This document shows, in pieces, positions 27,688-36,450 of a stretch of 64,000 bases of DNA; within the stretch, counting starts at the first letter, position 1; every line of letters begins with the position of its first letter. Source of the stretch: Burkholderia cepacia GG4 (lineage in GTDB: Bacteria; Pseudomonadota; Gammaproteobacteria; Burkholderiales; Burkholderiaceae); contig NC_018514.1 of NCBI RefSeq assembly GCF_000292915.1, positions 2,232,001-2,296,000 of the forward strand. The letters run 5' to 3'. The translations under genes were made by a program, and so were the position numbers. The notes under the pieces were generated by a model, which searched no databases, was not told the origin of the DNA, and saw only the letters and a list, made by a program, of their open reading frames with translations.

Positions 27688-29133
27688 TCAGGGTTGGCGT
27701 TTGCCGCGGCCACCAGCAGGTTTGCCGGCCGGCTTGCCTGAACCCGCCGCCGCCTTGCTGGCGGGTTTGCTACGCGGCTTTTGCACGCTGAACGGGCTGC
27801 CGCTGGACACGCCCGCCCCCTTACCCGCAGCCCCAGCGCGCGGCGCCACAGGCTTTCGTTTGCTGTCGCCACCTTGCGGCCGCGTTTTTTTGCCGGACAC
27901 GGGCATGGCGCCCGCCCCGGCTTGCGGCACTTTGGGCTTCTTCGGCTTCTTGGGCTTCTTGATGATCTGCCCCGTCGCGCTGGTTTCCGGCACGCGGTGT
28001 TCAGCTTCAAAACCCGGCTCTTCTTCACGGCGCAGCGTTTGCCGGATCAGCGCTTCGATCGCGGCCAGTTGCGGTGCTTCATCGGCACACACCAGCGACA
28101 CCGCCACACCGCTGGCGCCTGCGCGGCCAGTACGGCCAATACGGTGCACATAGTCTTGCGCCACGATCGGCAGATCAACGTTGATCACCAGCGGCAGGTC
28201 GTCGATATCCAGCCCGCGCGCAGCCACATCGGTGGCGACCAGCATATTGACTTCGCCCGTCTTGAAGCGCTCCAGCGCACGCAGGCGCGCGGGTTGCGGT
28301 TTGTCGCCGTGGATGGTGTCGACCGCATAGCCCGCGTCATTCAACATCGCCGCCAGGTAATCCACGCCATTGCGGGTTTTGACGAACACCAGCGCGTGCT
28401 CCCAGTTGTTCTCGGCCACCAGGTGCATGAAGAGGTCAGGCTTGTTCCGCTTGTCCACCGGCACCACCCACTGCTTGATCTTGCTGGCCGTGGCATTGGG
28501 CGGGCTGACGCTGATATTGACCGGGCCGCGCAGAATGCCCGCCGCCATGGCGCGGATATCGTCGGTAAACGTGGCAGAGAACAGCAGGGTCTGGCGCTGG
28601 ACGGGCAAGGCGGCAAAGACGGCGTCGAGTTCGCGCGCAAAGCCCAGATCGAGCATCCGGTCGGCTTCATCCAGCACCAGCGTCTGCACTTGGTCAAACT
28701 GCACTGCGTTCTGGCGGTTGAGATCCAGCAAACGGCCGGGCGTGGCAACGAGCACATCCACGCCTTTGCGCAACTTCATCATCTGCGGGTTGATACTCAC
28801 ACCGCCGTAGGCGGCCAGGAATCGCAGGTCGAGGCCTTTGCCGTATTCGATAAAGCTTTGCAGCACTTGTTCAGCCAGTTCACGCGTGGGCACCAGCACC
28901 AGCACGCGCGCGCGGTTGCTGGACACCGCCGGGCCGTGTTGCACCAGCCGTTGCAACAGCGGCAGCGCAAAACCCGCCGTTTTGCCCGTGCCGGTTTGTG
29001 CCGCAGCCATCACGTCCTTGCCGCCGAGCACGGCGGGAATCGCCTTCGCCTGCACCGGCGTAGGCACCTGGTAATTGAGGTCCTGCAGATTGCGCAGCAA
29101 GGGTTCGATCAGGCCAAGCGAGGCAAAAGACAT
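27688..29133 (-). CDS. rhlE: DEAD-box RNA helicase, RhlE type
   Basis: A 481-residue DEAD-box helicase. Motifs in order: Q motif (VPTPVQAKAIP), AAQTGTGKT (I), PTRELAEQV (Ia), TPGRLLD (Ib), DEAD (II), SATF (III), VFVKTRNGVDYLA (IV), ATDVAARGLDI (V) and HRIGRTGRAG (VI). A basic Lys/Pro/Ala-rich tail from about residue 375 (IIKKPKKPKKPK) probably binds RNA. Such proteins unwind RNA in ribosome assembly and at low temperature. The ATG at 29133 begins MSFASLGL. Base composition is less GC-rich than most neighbours and flanking DNA is degenerate, so transfer from another beta-proteobacterium is possible. Confidence 0.94.
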   Translation of the reverse strand: MSFASLGLIEPLLRNLQDLNYQVPTPVQAKAIPAVLGGKDVMAAAQTGTGKTAGFALPLLQRLVQHGPAVSSNRARVLVLVPTRELAEQVLQSFIEYGKGLDLRFLAAYGGVSINPQMMKLRKGVDVLVATPGRLLDLNRQNAVQFDQVQTLVLDEADRMLDLGFARELDAVFAALPVQRQTLLFSATFTDDIRAMAAGILRGPVNISVSPPNATASKIKQWVVPVDKRNKPDLFMHLVAENNWEHALVFVKTRNGVDYLAAMLNDAGYAVDTIHGDKPQPARLRALERFKTGEVNMLVATDVAARGLDIDDLPLVINVDLPIVAQDYVHRIGRTGRAGASGVAVSLVCADEAPQLAAIEALIRQTLRREEEPGFEAEHRVPETSATGQIIKKPKKPKKPKVPQAGAGAMPVSGKKTRPQGGDSKRKPVAPRAGAAGKGAGVSSGSPFSVQKPRSKPASKAAAGSGKPAGKPAGGRGKRQP

Positions 29134-29654
29134 TGACGCGTTCCGGGCTAAAAACCGCAATTCTAGCGGTTACCGCCTGGTTGCGCCGATCTGCCCTGCC
29201 GTCACCGTGCGCATGCGTTCGATACCGCCTGAAATGATGCAGGCGCAACGACAGCGCCTGAATCCTGGCATGGGTCGTACGATACGGTTGATCGCTCGAT
29301 GGTCTTGCTTCACCGTGTTGGATTGATAAGGATGGCGTATCCGAAACGATCACCACGGGCGAGAAAGAGCAGTGCCACAGCGCGGCGCTCCGGACGTTGC
29401 TGGTCGGGTCGTCGCGATGGCGGCTTGATGTGAGAACAGCCGCTCAACCTCATCGCGCCCCGGAACGTCGGCTTGCTCGTTCAGTCCGGCGGACAGGGTT
29501 ATCTGCGTCACGCAGACGTTGCCACTGGCGCTGAACACACTGGATCGATGCGGCCCTTGGGGACGCGAGCCAGTTCGTCCTCGATGGCATTGATGGCGCG
29601 CTCCATCTGCAGCGCGGCACGCCTCGCTTTGCCAGGCGAGGCGTGTGCGCGGAA
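29134..29654. other. 521-base gap with a hairpin and a possible gene scrap
   Basis: No complete gene is visible. On the minus strand one frame from about 29630 to 29508 reads like protein (ALQMERAINAIEDELARVPKG) but has no start and is about 40 codons, so it may be a scrap of a lost gene. A ten-base-stem hairpin (CACGCCTCGC / GCGAGGCGTG, 29618-29645) lies just beyond the stop of the SnoaL-like gene and could end its transcript, although no T run follows. Confidence 0.45.
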
Positions 29655-30236
29655 CTACTTCGTGACGCCCAGTTGTTTCATCAGCGTCGCGTTATCCCAA
29701 TACAGATACTCTTCGTCCATGGTGCCCTGCTTGTTCCAGTGACCAAGCGTTGCCATCGGCAGGTGGTAAGTCTTTCCCGTCGGCGGGATCACGGTTCCAT
29801 CCGGCAGCGCCATGGGTTTGGTGAACGTGCCGTCCAGAAATCCTGCGACGGCGGTCCATGTGGCATCGGCCGTCCCGAACCGAATCGGATGTTCGGTGAT
29901 GCGATTATCGGGCGCGAACGTCCACATGAACTCCAGTTCCTTGATGTGATCCGGAATTCCCTTGGTGGTGTGGCCATCCGGATAGTGAACGACGATGTCC
30001 GCGGCATGGCTCTTGTGAAGATCCTGCCACTGCTGGTTCGTGTAGACACGGAAGTCCAGATCATCGAACGTTTTCAGGTTCCGGGACAACGTCTGCGGCA
30101 TGCTCTTGATGAACGGTGCGATCTGATCGGCTCGCGTCGGAGGCCAGGCGTTCTCTTCTGCGGCATTCGCCGGGGCGTTCATCAGCCCGGTCACCATCAG
30201 TGTGGCGGCAACAGCGAATTTGAGCTTATTCGTCAT
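29655..30236 (-). CDS. Secreted SnoaL-like (nuclear transport factor 2 fold) protein
   Basis: A 193-residue exported protein: signal peptide FAVAATLMVTGLMNAPANAA, then a SnoaL/ester-cyclase-like domain with IVVHYPDGHTTKGIPDHIKELEFMWTFAPDN and FLDGTFTKPMALPDG, ending WDNATLMKQLGVTK. Relatives bind small hydrophobic compounds or catalyse simple cyclisation and hydration reactions. Three in-frame starts exist (30308, 30254, 30236); the last gives the best signal peptide and has a weak AGAGAA site. It is transcribed next to an HxlR regulator on the same strand, which may control it. Confidence 0.78.
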   Translation of the reverse strand: MTNKLKFAVAATLMVTGLMNAPANAAEENAWPPTRADQIAPFIKSMPQTLSRNLKTFDDLDFRVYTNQQWQDLHKSHAADIVVHYPDGHTTKGIPDHIKELEFMWTFAPDNRITEHPIRFGTADATWTAVAGFLDGTFTKPMALPDGTVIPPTGKTYHLPMATLGHWNKQGTMDEEYLYWDNATLMKQLGVTK

Positions 30237-30332
30237 GACGTTTCTCTTATTCATATATGGGAAGCGCATACCTCGGCGCGAAGCGTTTAATACAACAACG
30301 TCATTCATCTGCTACGTACAAAAGCGTGCCGC

Positions 30333-30650
30333 TCAGAGACTGTCCCAACGAATTGCAAGTTCGTTGAACTGATCGACCGCACGCTTCAATTCCCGACCCC
30401 GTTCCGTCAGCGCATAAATGACTTGCGGTTGCGTTTCGGAAGTCGATCTGGCGATGACGCCGGCTCGCACGAGAAACCGGAGTTGATCCGTCAGTACCTT
30501 TCTGGAAATGCCGGGGAGTGCCCGGAAAATTGCAAGAAAGTGAATGGGGCCCTGATCTGCGATCACCATCAGCAGCGACGGCGCCCAACGCCCGCGCAGC
30601 ATACGGAGAATCACTTCGGCAGCGCATATGGTGGGTGTGTTCTCAGGCAT
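30333..30650 (-). CDS. HxlR-family transcriptional regulator
   Basis: A 105-residue winged-helix regulator. LRMLRGRWAPSLLMVIADQGPIHFLAIFRALPGISRKVLTDQLRFLVRAGVIAR is the HxlR DNA-binding core, and YALTERGRELKRAVDQF the end. Family members often sense reactive aldehydes, quinones or disulfide stress. It lacks the conserved N-terminal cysteine position with certainty only if the ATG at 30650 is the start; a cysteine is present at TICAAE. It lies about 100 bases upstream of the SnoaL-like gene on the same strand. Confidence 0.86.
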   Translation of the reverse strand: MPENTPTICAAEVILRMLRGRWAPSLLMVIADQGPIHFLAIFRALPGISRKVLTDQLRFLVRAGVIARSTSETQPQVIYALTERGRELKRAVDQFNELAIRWDSL

Positions 30651-31289
30651 GGATGTCAGTATGAGTGATTCGGGCAACGTAGCAAAGGAGTTACCTGGTG
30701 GTAACTCACCTCATCGCACCGGCTTTCAGCCGACGGCGTTGGCTTCACTTTGAGCCGGCGGAGTGATTTTTCCTGGCGTCGACAAGAGGCCCAAAAACCG
30801 CCAGTCCCGCTTCGGTCCGCCGGGCCATCGCGATGATCCTGCCTCGATTCGGCGTGGTTGCATGAATCGAACGTGAAAACGAAATATCACCATGGTCATG
30901 ATTTCAGGCGATTCGAACGAATTGCGGACGACCGAGGTCGGCCATGCGGTTGAGCACGCCCACGCGAACCGCGGCCTCGGTCGCCGGCGCGTAGACGCGA
31001 CGCTCCCGGAGGCGGTTACCCGTGAGCATGTTCAGGCGATACATCGCATGCGCCGAAAGCGAACGCCGATGACAGCGGACTGTGCTGTCATTGCTGGCCC
31101 CAGGGACACGCCATCAACGCCACAGAGAATCCTCCAGCCCAACGGTTATAAACGCCTGTTTGACCGATTCACCCGCCGGCCGCCGCTTGAACGCCCCGCG
31201 CCACCGCGCGCAAACGGCAACGCCCCGCCGACATGCACCGCCCTTCGCACTCGGTGCATTCGACCGTCTCACACGCCACCCCGCCCCCG
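30651..31289. other. About 640-base gap without a convincing gene
   Basis: An open frame from 30892 to 31302 on the plus strand is Arg/Pro-rich, has no ribosome site and matches no family, so it is not annotated. Nothing else is visible up to the paired CCTAGG operators at 31290. Confidence 0.5.
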
Positions 31290-31328
31290 ATTACCTAGGT
31301 AATTGACACGTATGGACCTAGGTAATTG
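31290..31328. promoter_or_regulatory. Paired CCTAGG operator-like palindromes upstream of the MHS transporter
   Basis: ATTACCTAGGTAAT at 31290-31303 is a perfect 14-base palindrome. CCTAGGTAATTG recurs at 31317-31328, giving two sites whose centres are 23 bases apart. TTGACA at 31303-31308 lies between them and may be a -35 box. The pair sits 58-96 bases before the transporter start, where a repressor or activator would act. Confidence 0.55.
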
Positions 31329-31385
31329 GCGTCCCTACCATGGTTTTGCTACGCAACGAAACGCAAGCATAAAGAGGACACGACC

Positions 31386-32732
31386 ATGACCACCCAGGAC
31401 GTCGACACCCAAACGCTACGCCGCGTGATCGCCGCAGCGTCAATCGGCAATTTCGTCGAATGGTTCGATTTCGCCGCATACGGCTTTCTCGCCACCATCC
31501 TGACGCGAGAATTCTTCCCCAGCGGCGACCCTACCGTCGGACTCCTGAAGACATTCGCAGTCTTCGCGGTGGCCTTCGCCTTCCGCCCGCTGGGCGGCCT
31601 CATCTTCGGCGTGATCGGCGACCGCATCGGACGCAAGCGAACGCTCGCACTCACGATCCTGATGATGGCCGGCTCGACCACGTTGATCGGCCTGCTCCCG
31701 ACCTACGCGAGCATCGGATACTGGGCACCGTTGCTTCTCACGGTCATTCGCTGCGTCCAGGGCTTTTCCGCGGGCGGTGAATACGCGGGCGCATGCGCTT
31801 ACGTGATGGAACATGCACCGCGCCGCCGCCGCGCATTCTTCGGCAGCTTCGTGCCGGTGTCGACCTTCTCGTCGTTCGCTTGCGCGGCGGTAGTGGCCTA
31901 CCTGCTCGAGTCGTCGCTGTCGTCGCAGGCGATGATCGAATGGGGCTGGCGCGTGCCGTTCCTGATCGCGGCGCCGGTCGGCCTCATCGGTGTCTACTTG
32001 CGTGTCAACCTGAACGAAACGCCCGCGTTCCAGGCACTCGAAGGCAAGCACGACGTTGCGCATGCCCCGCTGATGGAAACCCTGCACTCGCAGTCGTGGA
32101 ATATCCTGAAGCTCGGTGCCTTCGTGTCCGTGACGGCGCTGTCCTTCTACACGTTCACAACCTATTTCGCGACGTACCTTCAAGTCGCCGGGCACCTGTC
32201 GCGCGGCACGTCGCTCCTCGTGACGGTCCTCGCCCTCCTCTTCGCGGCGGCGTTGTGTCCGCTCGCCGGCTTCTTCTCCGACCTCGTCGGCCGCCGCGCA
32301 ACGATCGCCACCACCGGCGTCTTCATCATCCTGTCGGTTTATCCGGCCTTCTCGCTGGGCGGCTCGGGCGTGTTGTCGCAATCGCTGATCGGCGTCGCGC
32401 TTCTGGCGATCGGCGCGGTGCTCTCGGGCGTGGTGACGGCACCGCTCATGTCGGAAGTGTTCGCGACGAAAACCCGCTATACCGCGTCGGCGATCACGTA
32501 CAACCTCGCGTACACGATCTTCGGCGGTACCGCACCGCTCGTCGCCACGTGGCTGATCTCCGCGACCGGCACCAACCTGTCGCCTGCGTACTACCTGATC
32601 GCCGTGTCGATCTTCGCGATGATCGGCGGCCTGTCGCTGCCGGAAACGTCGAAGACGGCGCTCGAAGACGCAGGTCCGGCGACCGGGAAAACCACGCAGT
32701 CCGCCAAGCGCGGCGTCGAACGTGCCATTTGA
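31386..32732 (+). CDS. MFS transporter, metabolite:H+ symporter (MHS/ProP-like) family
   Basis: A 448-residue major facilitator with about 12 membrane segments. AASIGNFVEWFDFAAYGFLATILTREFFP in the first segment, FGVIGDRIGRKRTL and VIRCVQGFSAGGEYAGACAYVMEHAP are MHS-family signatures seen in ProP, citrate and ketoglutarate carriers. Proton-driven uptake of compatible solutes or organic acids is the usual role. GAGGA precedes the ATG at 31386. It leads a plus-strand set with the dipeptidase and DUF5943 genes, so it may import a betaine-like or peptide substrate for them. Confidence 0.89.
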   Translation: MTTQDVDTQTLRRVIAAASIGNFVEWFDFAAYGFLATILTREFFPSGDPTVGLLKTFAVFAVAFAFRPLGGLIFGVIGDRIGRKRTLALTILMMAGSTTLIGLLPTYASIGYWAPLLLTVIRCVQGFSAGGEYAGACAYVMEHAPRRRRAFFGSFVPVSTFSSFACAAVVAYLLESSLSSQAMIEWGWRVPFLIAAPVGLIGVYLRVNLNETPAFQALEGKHDVAHAPLMETLHSQSWNILKLGAFVSVTALSFYTFTTYFATYLQVAGHLSRGTSLLVTVLALLFAAALCPLAGFFSDLVGRRATIATTGVFIILSVYPAFSLGGSGVLSQSLIGVALLAIGAVLSGVVTAPLMSEVFATKTRYTASAITYNLAYTIFGGTAPLVATWLISATGTNLSPAYYLIAVSIFAMIGGLSLPETSKTALEDAGPATGKTTQSAKRGVERAI

Positions 32733-32787
32733 GCACCTGTCCGCCTTCTGCATCCTGCCCACAAAAATCAACGCGTAGAGAGACGCC

Positions 32788-33759
32788 ATGACCAGCCTTC
32801 ACGATTCCAGCATCATCATCGATGGCCTGAACATTTCGAAATTCGAGCGATCGGTGTTCGAAGACATGCGCAAAGGCGGCGTCACGGCCGTCAACTGCAC
32901 TGTCTCCGTGTGGGAGGACTTCCAGAAGACGATCGACAACATCGCGGAAATGAAGCAGCAAATCCGCGAGTACAGTGAAATTCTCACGCTGGTGCGCACG
33001 ACGGACGACATCCTGCGCGCAAAGAAGGAAAACAAGACCGGCATCATCTTCGGCTTTCAGAATGCCTATGCGTTCGAGGACAACCTCGGCTATATCGAAG
33101 TGTTCAAGGAGCTCGGCGTCAATGTCGTGCAGCTCTGCTACAACACGCAGAACCTGGTCGGCACGGGTTCCTACGAACCGGACGGCGGGTTGTCCGGATA
33201 TGGCCGCGAAGTGATTCAGGAGATGAACCGGGTCGGCATCATGGTGGACCTGTCGCACGTCGGCGCGAAGACTTCGTCCGATGCCATCGCCTGTTCGAAG
33301 AAGCCGGTCACTTACTCGCACTGCTGCCCGTCCGGCTTGAAAGAGCATCCGCGCAACAAGACGGACGATCAATTGCGCGAGATCGCGGAAGCAAACGGCT
33401 TCGTAGGCGTCACGATGTTCATGCCGTTCCTTCGACGCGGCGCCGACGCGACCATCGACGATTATCTCGAAGCGATCGAATACGTGATCGACGTGATCGG
33501 CGAAGACAAGGTCGGGATCGGCACGGACTTCACGCAGGGCTACAGCACCGAGTTCTTCGACTGGATCACGCATGACAAGGGCCGCTATCGTCGCCTGACG
33601 GACTTCGGCAAGGTCGTCAATCCTGAAGGCATTCGCACGATCGGCGAATTCCCGAACCTCACGGCCGCGATGCAACGCGCCGGCTGGAGCGAGTCGCGCA
33701 TCAAGAAGGTGATGGGCGAGAACTGGCTGCGGGTATTCGGCGAAGTCTGGAACGGTTGA
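32788..33759 (+). CDS. Membrane dipeptidase-family metallohydrolase (peptidase M19)
   Basis: A 323-residue amidohydrolase of the renal dipeptidase group. The protein has IIFGFQNAYAFEDNLGYIEVF, VVQLCYNTQNLVGTGSYE, IMVDLSHVGAKTSSDA with a metal histidine, YSHCCPSGLKEHPRNKTDDQL and IGTDFTQGY with a metal aspartate region. The usual N-terminal HxD pair is replaced by DGLNISK, so one metal ligand appears altered. A close relative in Pseudomonas lies in the glycine betaine/dimethylglycine catabolic locus beside a DUF5943 gene, which is also the next gene here. The true substrate is not known. Confidence 0.87.
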   Translation: MTSLHDSSIIIDGLNISKFERSVFEDMRKGGVTAVNCTVSVWEDFQKTIDNIAEMKQQIREYSEILTLVRTTDDILRAKKENKTGIIFGFQNAYAFEDNLGYIEVFKELGVNVVQLCYNTQNLVGTGSYEPDGGLSGYGREVIQEMNRVGIMVDLSHVGAKTSSDAIACSKKPVTYSHCCPSGLKEHPRNKTDDQLREIAEANGFVGVTMFMPFLRRGADATIDDYLEAIEYVIDVIGEDKVGIGTDFTQGYSTEFFDWITHDKGRYRRLTDFGKVVNPEGIRTIGEFPNLTAAMQRAGWSESRIKKVMGENWLRVFGEVWNG

Positions 33760-33784
33760 GTCGTTCATCGAACCCGTACCCGCC

Positions 33785-34357
33785 ATGCAGCCCCAATTGC
33801 CCATCGACGTCGATCCGGACACCGGTGTCTGGATCACCGACGCACTGCCGATGCTGTACGTTCCGCGTCACTTCTTCACGAACAACCATGTGGCTGTCGA
33901 AGCAGCGCTCGGCCGCGAAGCCTACGCGTCGATTCTTTACCGCGCAGGCTACAAGTCGGCCTATCACTGGTGCGACAAGGAAGCCGAGAAACACGGTATC
34001 AGCGGCATGGCCGTGTTCGAGCATTATCTGAAGCGCCTGTCGCAGCGTGGCTGGGGCAGGTTCAGCATCGCCGAAGCCGATCCGTCGACGTCGCATGCGC
34101 GCATCCACCTGCATCACTCGTCGTTCGTACTGGCACAGCCCGGCAAGCATGGAAAGCTTTGCTACATGTTCGCGGGCTGGTTCGCCGGTGCGATGGACTG
34201 GGTCAACGACACCGCGGCCGACGCAGCTAGCAAAGGCCCGCGTGCGCATTCGGCGGAAGCCCGGTGTGCAGGCGAGGGACACGATTGCTGCGTCTTTCAT
34301 GTCGGGGGACAATTTCTGCAGGCGCTACAATCAGACAGGAGTGAACCTGCCCGATAG
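33785..34357 (+). CDS. DUF5943 / 4-vinyl-reductase-domain-like protein
   Basis: A 190-residue protein. LYVPRHFFTNNHVAVEAALGREAYASILYRAGYKSAYHWCDKEA and the late CCVFHV match the DUF5943 family, which carries a V4R-like small-molecule domain, with conserved Cys-rich end (EGHDCCVFHV). In Pseudomonas this family sits between a dipeptidase and the dimethylglycine demethylase genes. Here it follows the dipeptidase after 25 bases, probably in the same transcript. No good ribosome site precedes the ATG, which suggests coupling to the upstream gene. Function unknown. Confidence 0.82.
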   Translation: MQPQLPIDVDPDTGVWITDALPMLYVPRHFFTNNHVAVEAALGREAYASILYRAGYKSAYHWCDKEAEKHGISGMAVFEHYLKRLSQRGWGRFSIAEADPSTSHARIHLHHSSFVLAQPGKHGKLCYMFAGWFAGAMDWVNDTAADAASKGPRAHSAEARCAGEGHDCCVFHVGGQFLQALQSDRSEPAR

Positions 34358-34392
34358 CCCTGGTCCGAACCCGGTTCGGACCTGTCGACAAG

Positions 34393-34965
34393 ATGCCGAA
34401 CATGACCGACACGATGTCCAGTCTCGACTACGAAGATCTCTTCAGGCATCTGCCGGTCGCGGCCATCGTGGCCAGGGAGCGCGTCATGATCGACTGCAAC
34501 GACAAAGCCCTGCAACTGTTCAGGGCGACACGCGACGACATCATCGACCAGTCGTTCGCGAAGCTCTATCCACAGCAGAAGGACTTCGCGACGACCGGCC
34601 GTCGCCTCGCGCCGCTGCTCGCGAAACATGCGGGGTTCAGCGACGACCGCATCATGCGGCGCATCGACGGCAGCCATTTCTGGGTCACCGTCTGCGGCTT
34701 CGGATACAACCCGAAGCGGCCCTTCGAGCTGGCTATCTGGACCTTCACCGACCTGTCGGGAGACGCAAAGCATCCGGACGTCACCAGCACGTTGACCGAA
34801 CGCGAGCGCGACGTCGCGGCGTTTCTGGTTCACGGCCTGACCAGCAAGGAGATCGGCAAGGAGCTGAGCATCAGTCCGCGCACGGTCGACATCCATCGCG
34901 CGAGCTTGTTGAGAAAGTACGAAGTCCGAACGACACACGATCTCATCGCCTGCCTGCTGGCCTGA
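34393..34965 (+). CDS. PAS-LuxR transcriptional regulator
   Basis: A 190-residue regulator: an N-terminal PAS domain (about 10-120; YEDLFRHLPVAAIVARERVMIDCND) and a C-terminal LuxR/GerE helix-turn-helix (about 130-190; LTERERDVAAFLVHGLTSKEIGKELSISPRTVDIHR). There is no receiver domain, so the PAS pocket would sense the signal directly. It follows the DUF5943 gene by 35 bases, and may regulate the transporter-dipeptidase set or the convergent oxidoreductase. A ligand related to the catabolic substrate is inference. Confidence 0.89.
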   Translation: MPNMTDTMSSLDYEDLFRHLPVAAIVARERVMIDCNDKALQLFRATRDDIIDQSFAKLYPQQKDFATTGRRLAPLLAKHAGFSDDRIMRRIDGSHFWVTVCGFGYNPKRPFELAIWTFTDLSGDAKHPDVTSTLTERERDVAAFLVHGLTSKEIGKELSISPRTVDIHRASLLRKYEVRTTHDLIACLLA

Positions 34966-35000
34966 GCCGCGCGCGCAAGAGCGGCGTCCCCGCTCCGGAC

Positions 35001-35024
35001 AAAAAAAGCCCGGCAAAGCCGGGC
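35001..35024 (-). terminator. Rho-independent terminator of the FAD oxidoreductase gene
   Basis: The stem GCCCGGC / GCCGGGC with a three-base loop is followed on the minus strand by seven T (35007-35001). It lies 60 bases past the oxidoreductase stop. Confidence 0.88.
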
Positions 35025-35083
35025 CAATCAGATTGAGACACTAGGAGAATCCCGCCCACCCCACACCGGGCGGACACGCCGCG

Positions 35084-36256
35084 CTACACGACGTTCTTTT
35101 CGACGATCGGCCGGTTTTCCAGCACACGCTCCCAGCCGAGCGACGACAGGTCGAGCGATTCATACCGCCCACCCAAAATCAGTTCACTCACCCCGCGCCC
35201 CGTCGCGGGTCCTTGCTGCAGCCCGTGCCCGCTATACCCGTTCGCGAACACGACGTTATCGAGTTCCGGGTGATGCCCGATGATCGCGTTATGGTCGAAC
35301 ACGTTGTACTCGTAGTACCCGGACCAGCAGTTCTCCACGCGCAGCGCCTCGAACTCCGGCACGCGATTCGCGAGCGTCGGCCAGATCACTTCATCGAACA
35401 GGTCGTGATCGACCTCGTCGAGCGGCAGATCGTCGGGATCGCGATCGGGGCTCGGCGACGTCCCGCAGATATACGTGCGCCCTTCCGGCCGAAAATACAC
35501 GCCCGTCGGATCGATCAGCAGCGGGCAATCGGTGAGCTTCGCCGGCGACGACACGTTGAAGATGCTGCGACGCCGCGCATACACGGGAATGTCGATGCCC
35601 ATCATCGACGACAGCGTGCGCGCCCACGCGCCGGCCGCATTGACGAGCGTGTCGCATGCATGACGCTCGCCGTCGCCCGTCACGACATGCGTGATCTTGC
35701 GACCGTCGCGAACCACGCCGGTCACGTCGGCCGGCACATACCGCGCCCCCAGCGCCTGCGCCTTCTTGCGCAACGCCTGCACGAGCCCGTAGCCGTCGAA
35801 CCACCCTTCTCCGCTCACACCGTAAGCGCCCGACACGAGATCGTCGACATTCAGCCAGGGAAACTTCGCGCGCAGTGCATCGCGATCCATCAAGCGGATA
35901 TCGGCACCGAGCTTCGTCTGCAGCGCATGGTTCTCCCGCAGCGTCGCGTCGCCTGCCGGCGTCGCGAGAAACAGGTAGCCGCCTTCATGCAGGTCGATCG
36001 ACGGCCGGTTGCCGTCGACCTCGAGCCGCTCGCCGATATTGCGCAGGAACTCGATACCGAACAGCGACATCTCGATCGACAGCGGCGTCGAGAACTGCTG
36101 GCGAATCGACGCGGCCGACAGCGCCGACGACGACTTCGCATAGGTGGGATCGCGTTCGATGACGGTCACGGACACCGTCGGATCGGTAGCGCGCAGGAAA
36201 TAGGCGATCGAGCTGCCGATCACACCACCGCCGACGATGACGACTTGAGAACTCAC
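35084..36256 (-). CDS. FAD-dependent oxidoreductase of the DAO (sarcosine/glycine oxidase) family
   Basis: A 390-residue flavoenzyme. VVIVGGGVIGSSIAYFL with ERDP is the N-terminal Rossmann dinucleotide motif; SGEGWFDGYGLVQALRKKA and VNAAGAWA are DAO-family signatures, and VFANGYSGHGLQQGPATGR near the end is typical of the FAD-binding C-terminus. Relatives oxidise N-methylated or secondary amino acids. It converges on the PAS-LuxR gene and lies downstream of a Liv-type binding protein gene on the same strand, which fits an amino-acid-derived substrate. The exact one is unknown. Confidence 0.89.
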   Translation of the reverse strand: MSSQVVIVGGGVIGSSIAYFLRATDPTVSVTVIERDPTYAKSSSALSAASIRQQFSTPLSIEMSLFGIEFLRNIGERLEVDGNRPSIDLHEGGYLFLATPAGDATLRENHALQTKLGADIRLMDRDALRAKFPWLNVDDLVSGAYGVSGEGWFDGYGLVQALRKKAQALGARYVPADVTGVVRDGRKITHVVTGDGERHACDTLVNAAGAWARTLSSMMGIDIPVYARRRSIFNVSSPAKLTDCPLLIDPTGVYFRPEGRTYICGTSPSPDRDPDDLPLDEVDHDLFDEVIWPTLANRVPEFEALRVENCWSGYYEYNVFDHNAIIGHHPELDNVVFANGYSGHGLQQGPATGRGVSELILGGRYESLDLSSLGWERVLENRPIVEKNVV

Positions 36257-36450
36257 GACTGACTCCGGTTACTCGTAATGGGCGCTGCCAGCCGGCCGCG
36301 CCCGAAGGTTGTTCGTGCCGCGTCGAGCGCGGCGCCGTGCGTGCGGACCACCCGGTGAATCGCCCCGACATGCGCCGCGATCGCATCCGATCGTTGCGGG
36401 TATTTCAGCACGTCCGGCGTCGCCGCGAAAGTCCGCGCGCGTGCAGGTGT

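Noticed and set aside
30892..31302. A 136-codon open frame in a gap before the MHS transporter
   Set aside because: No ribosome site, Arg/Pro-rich, no family, and it runs into the operator pair.
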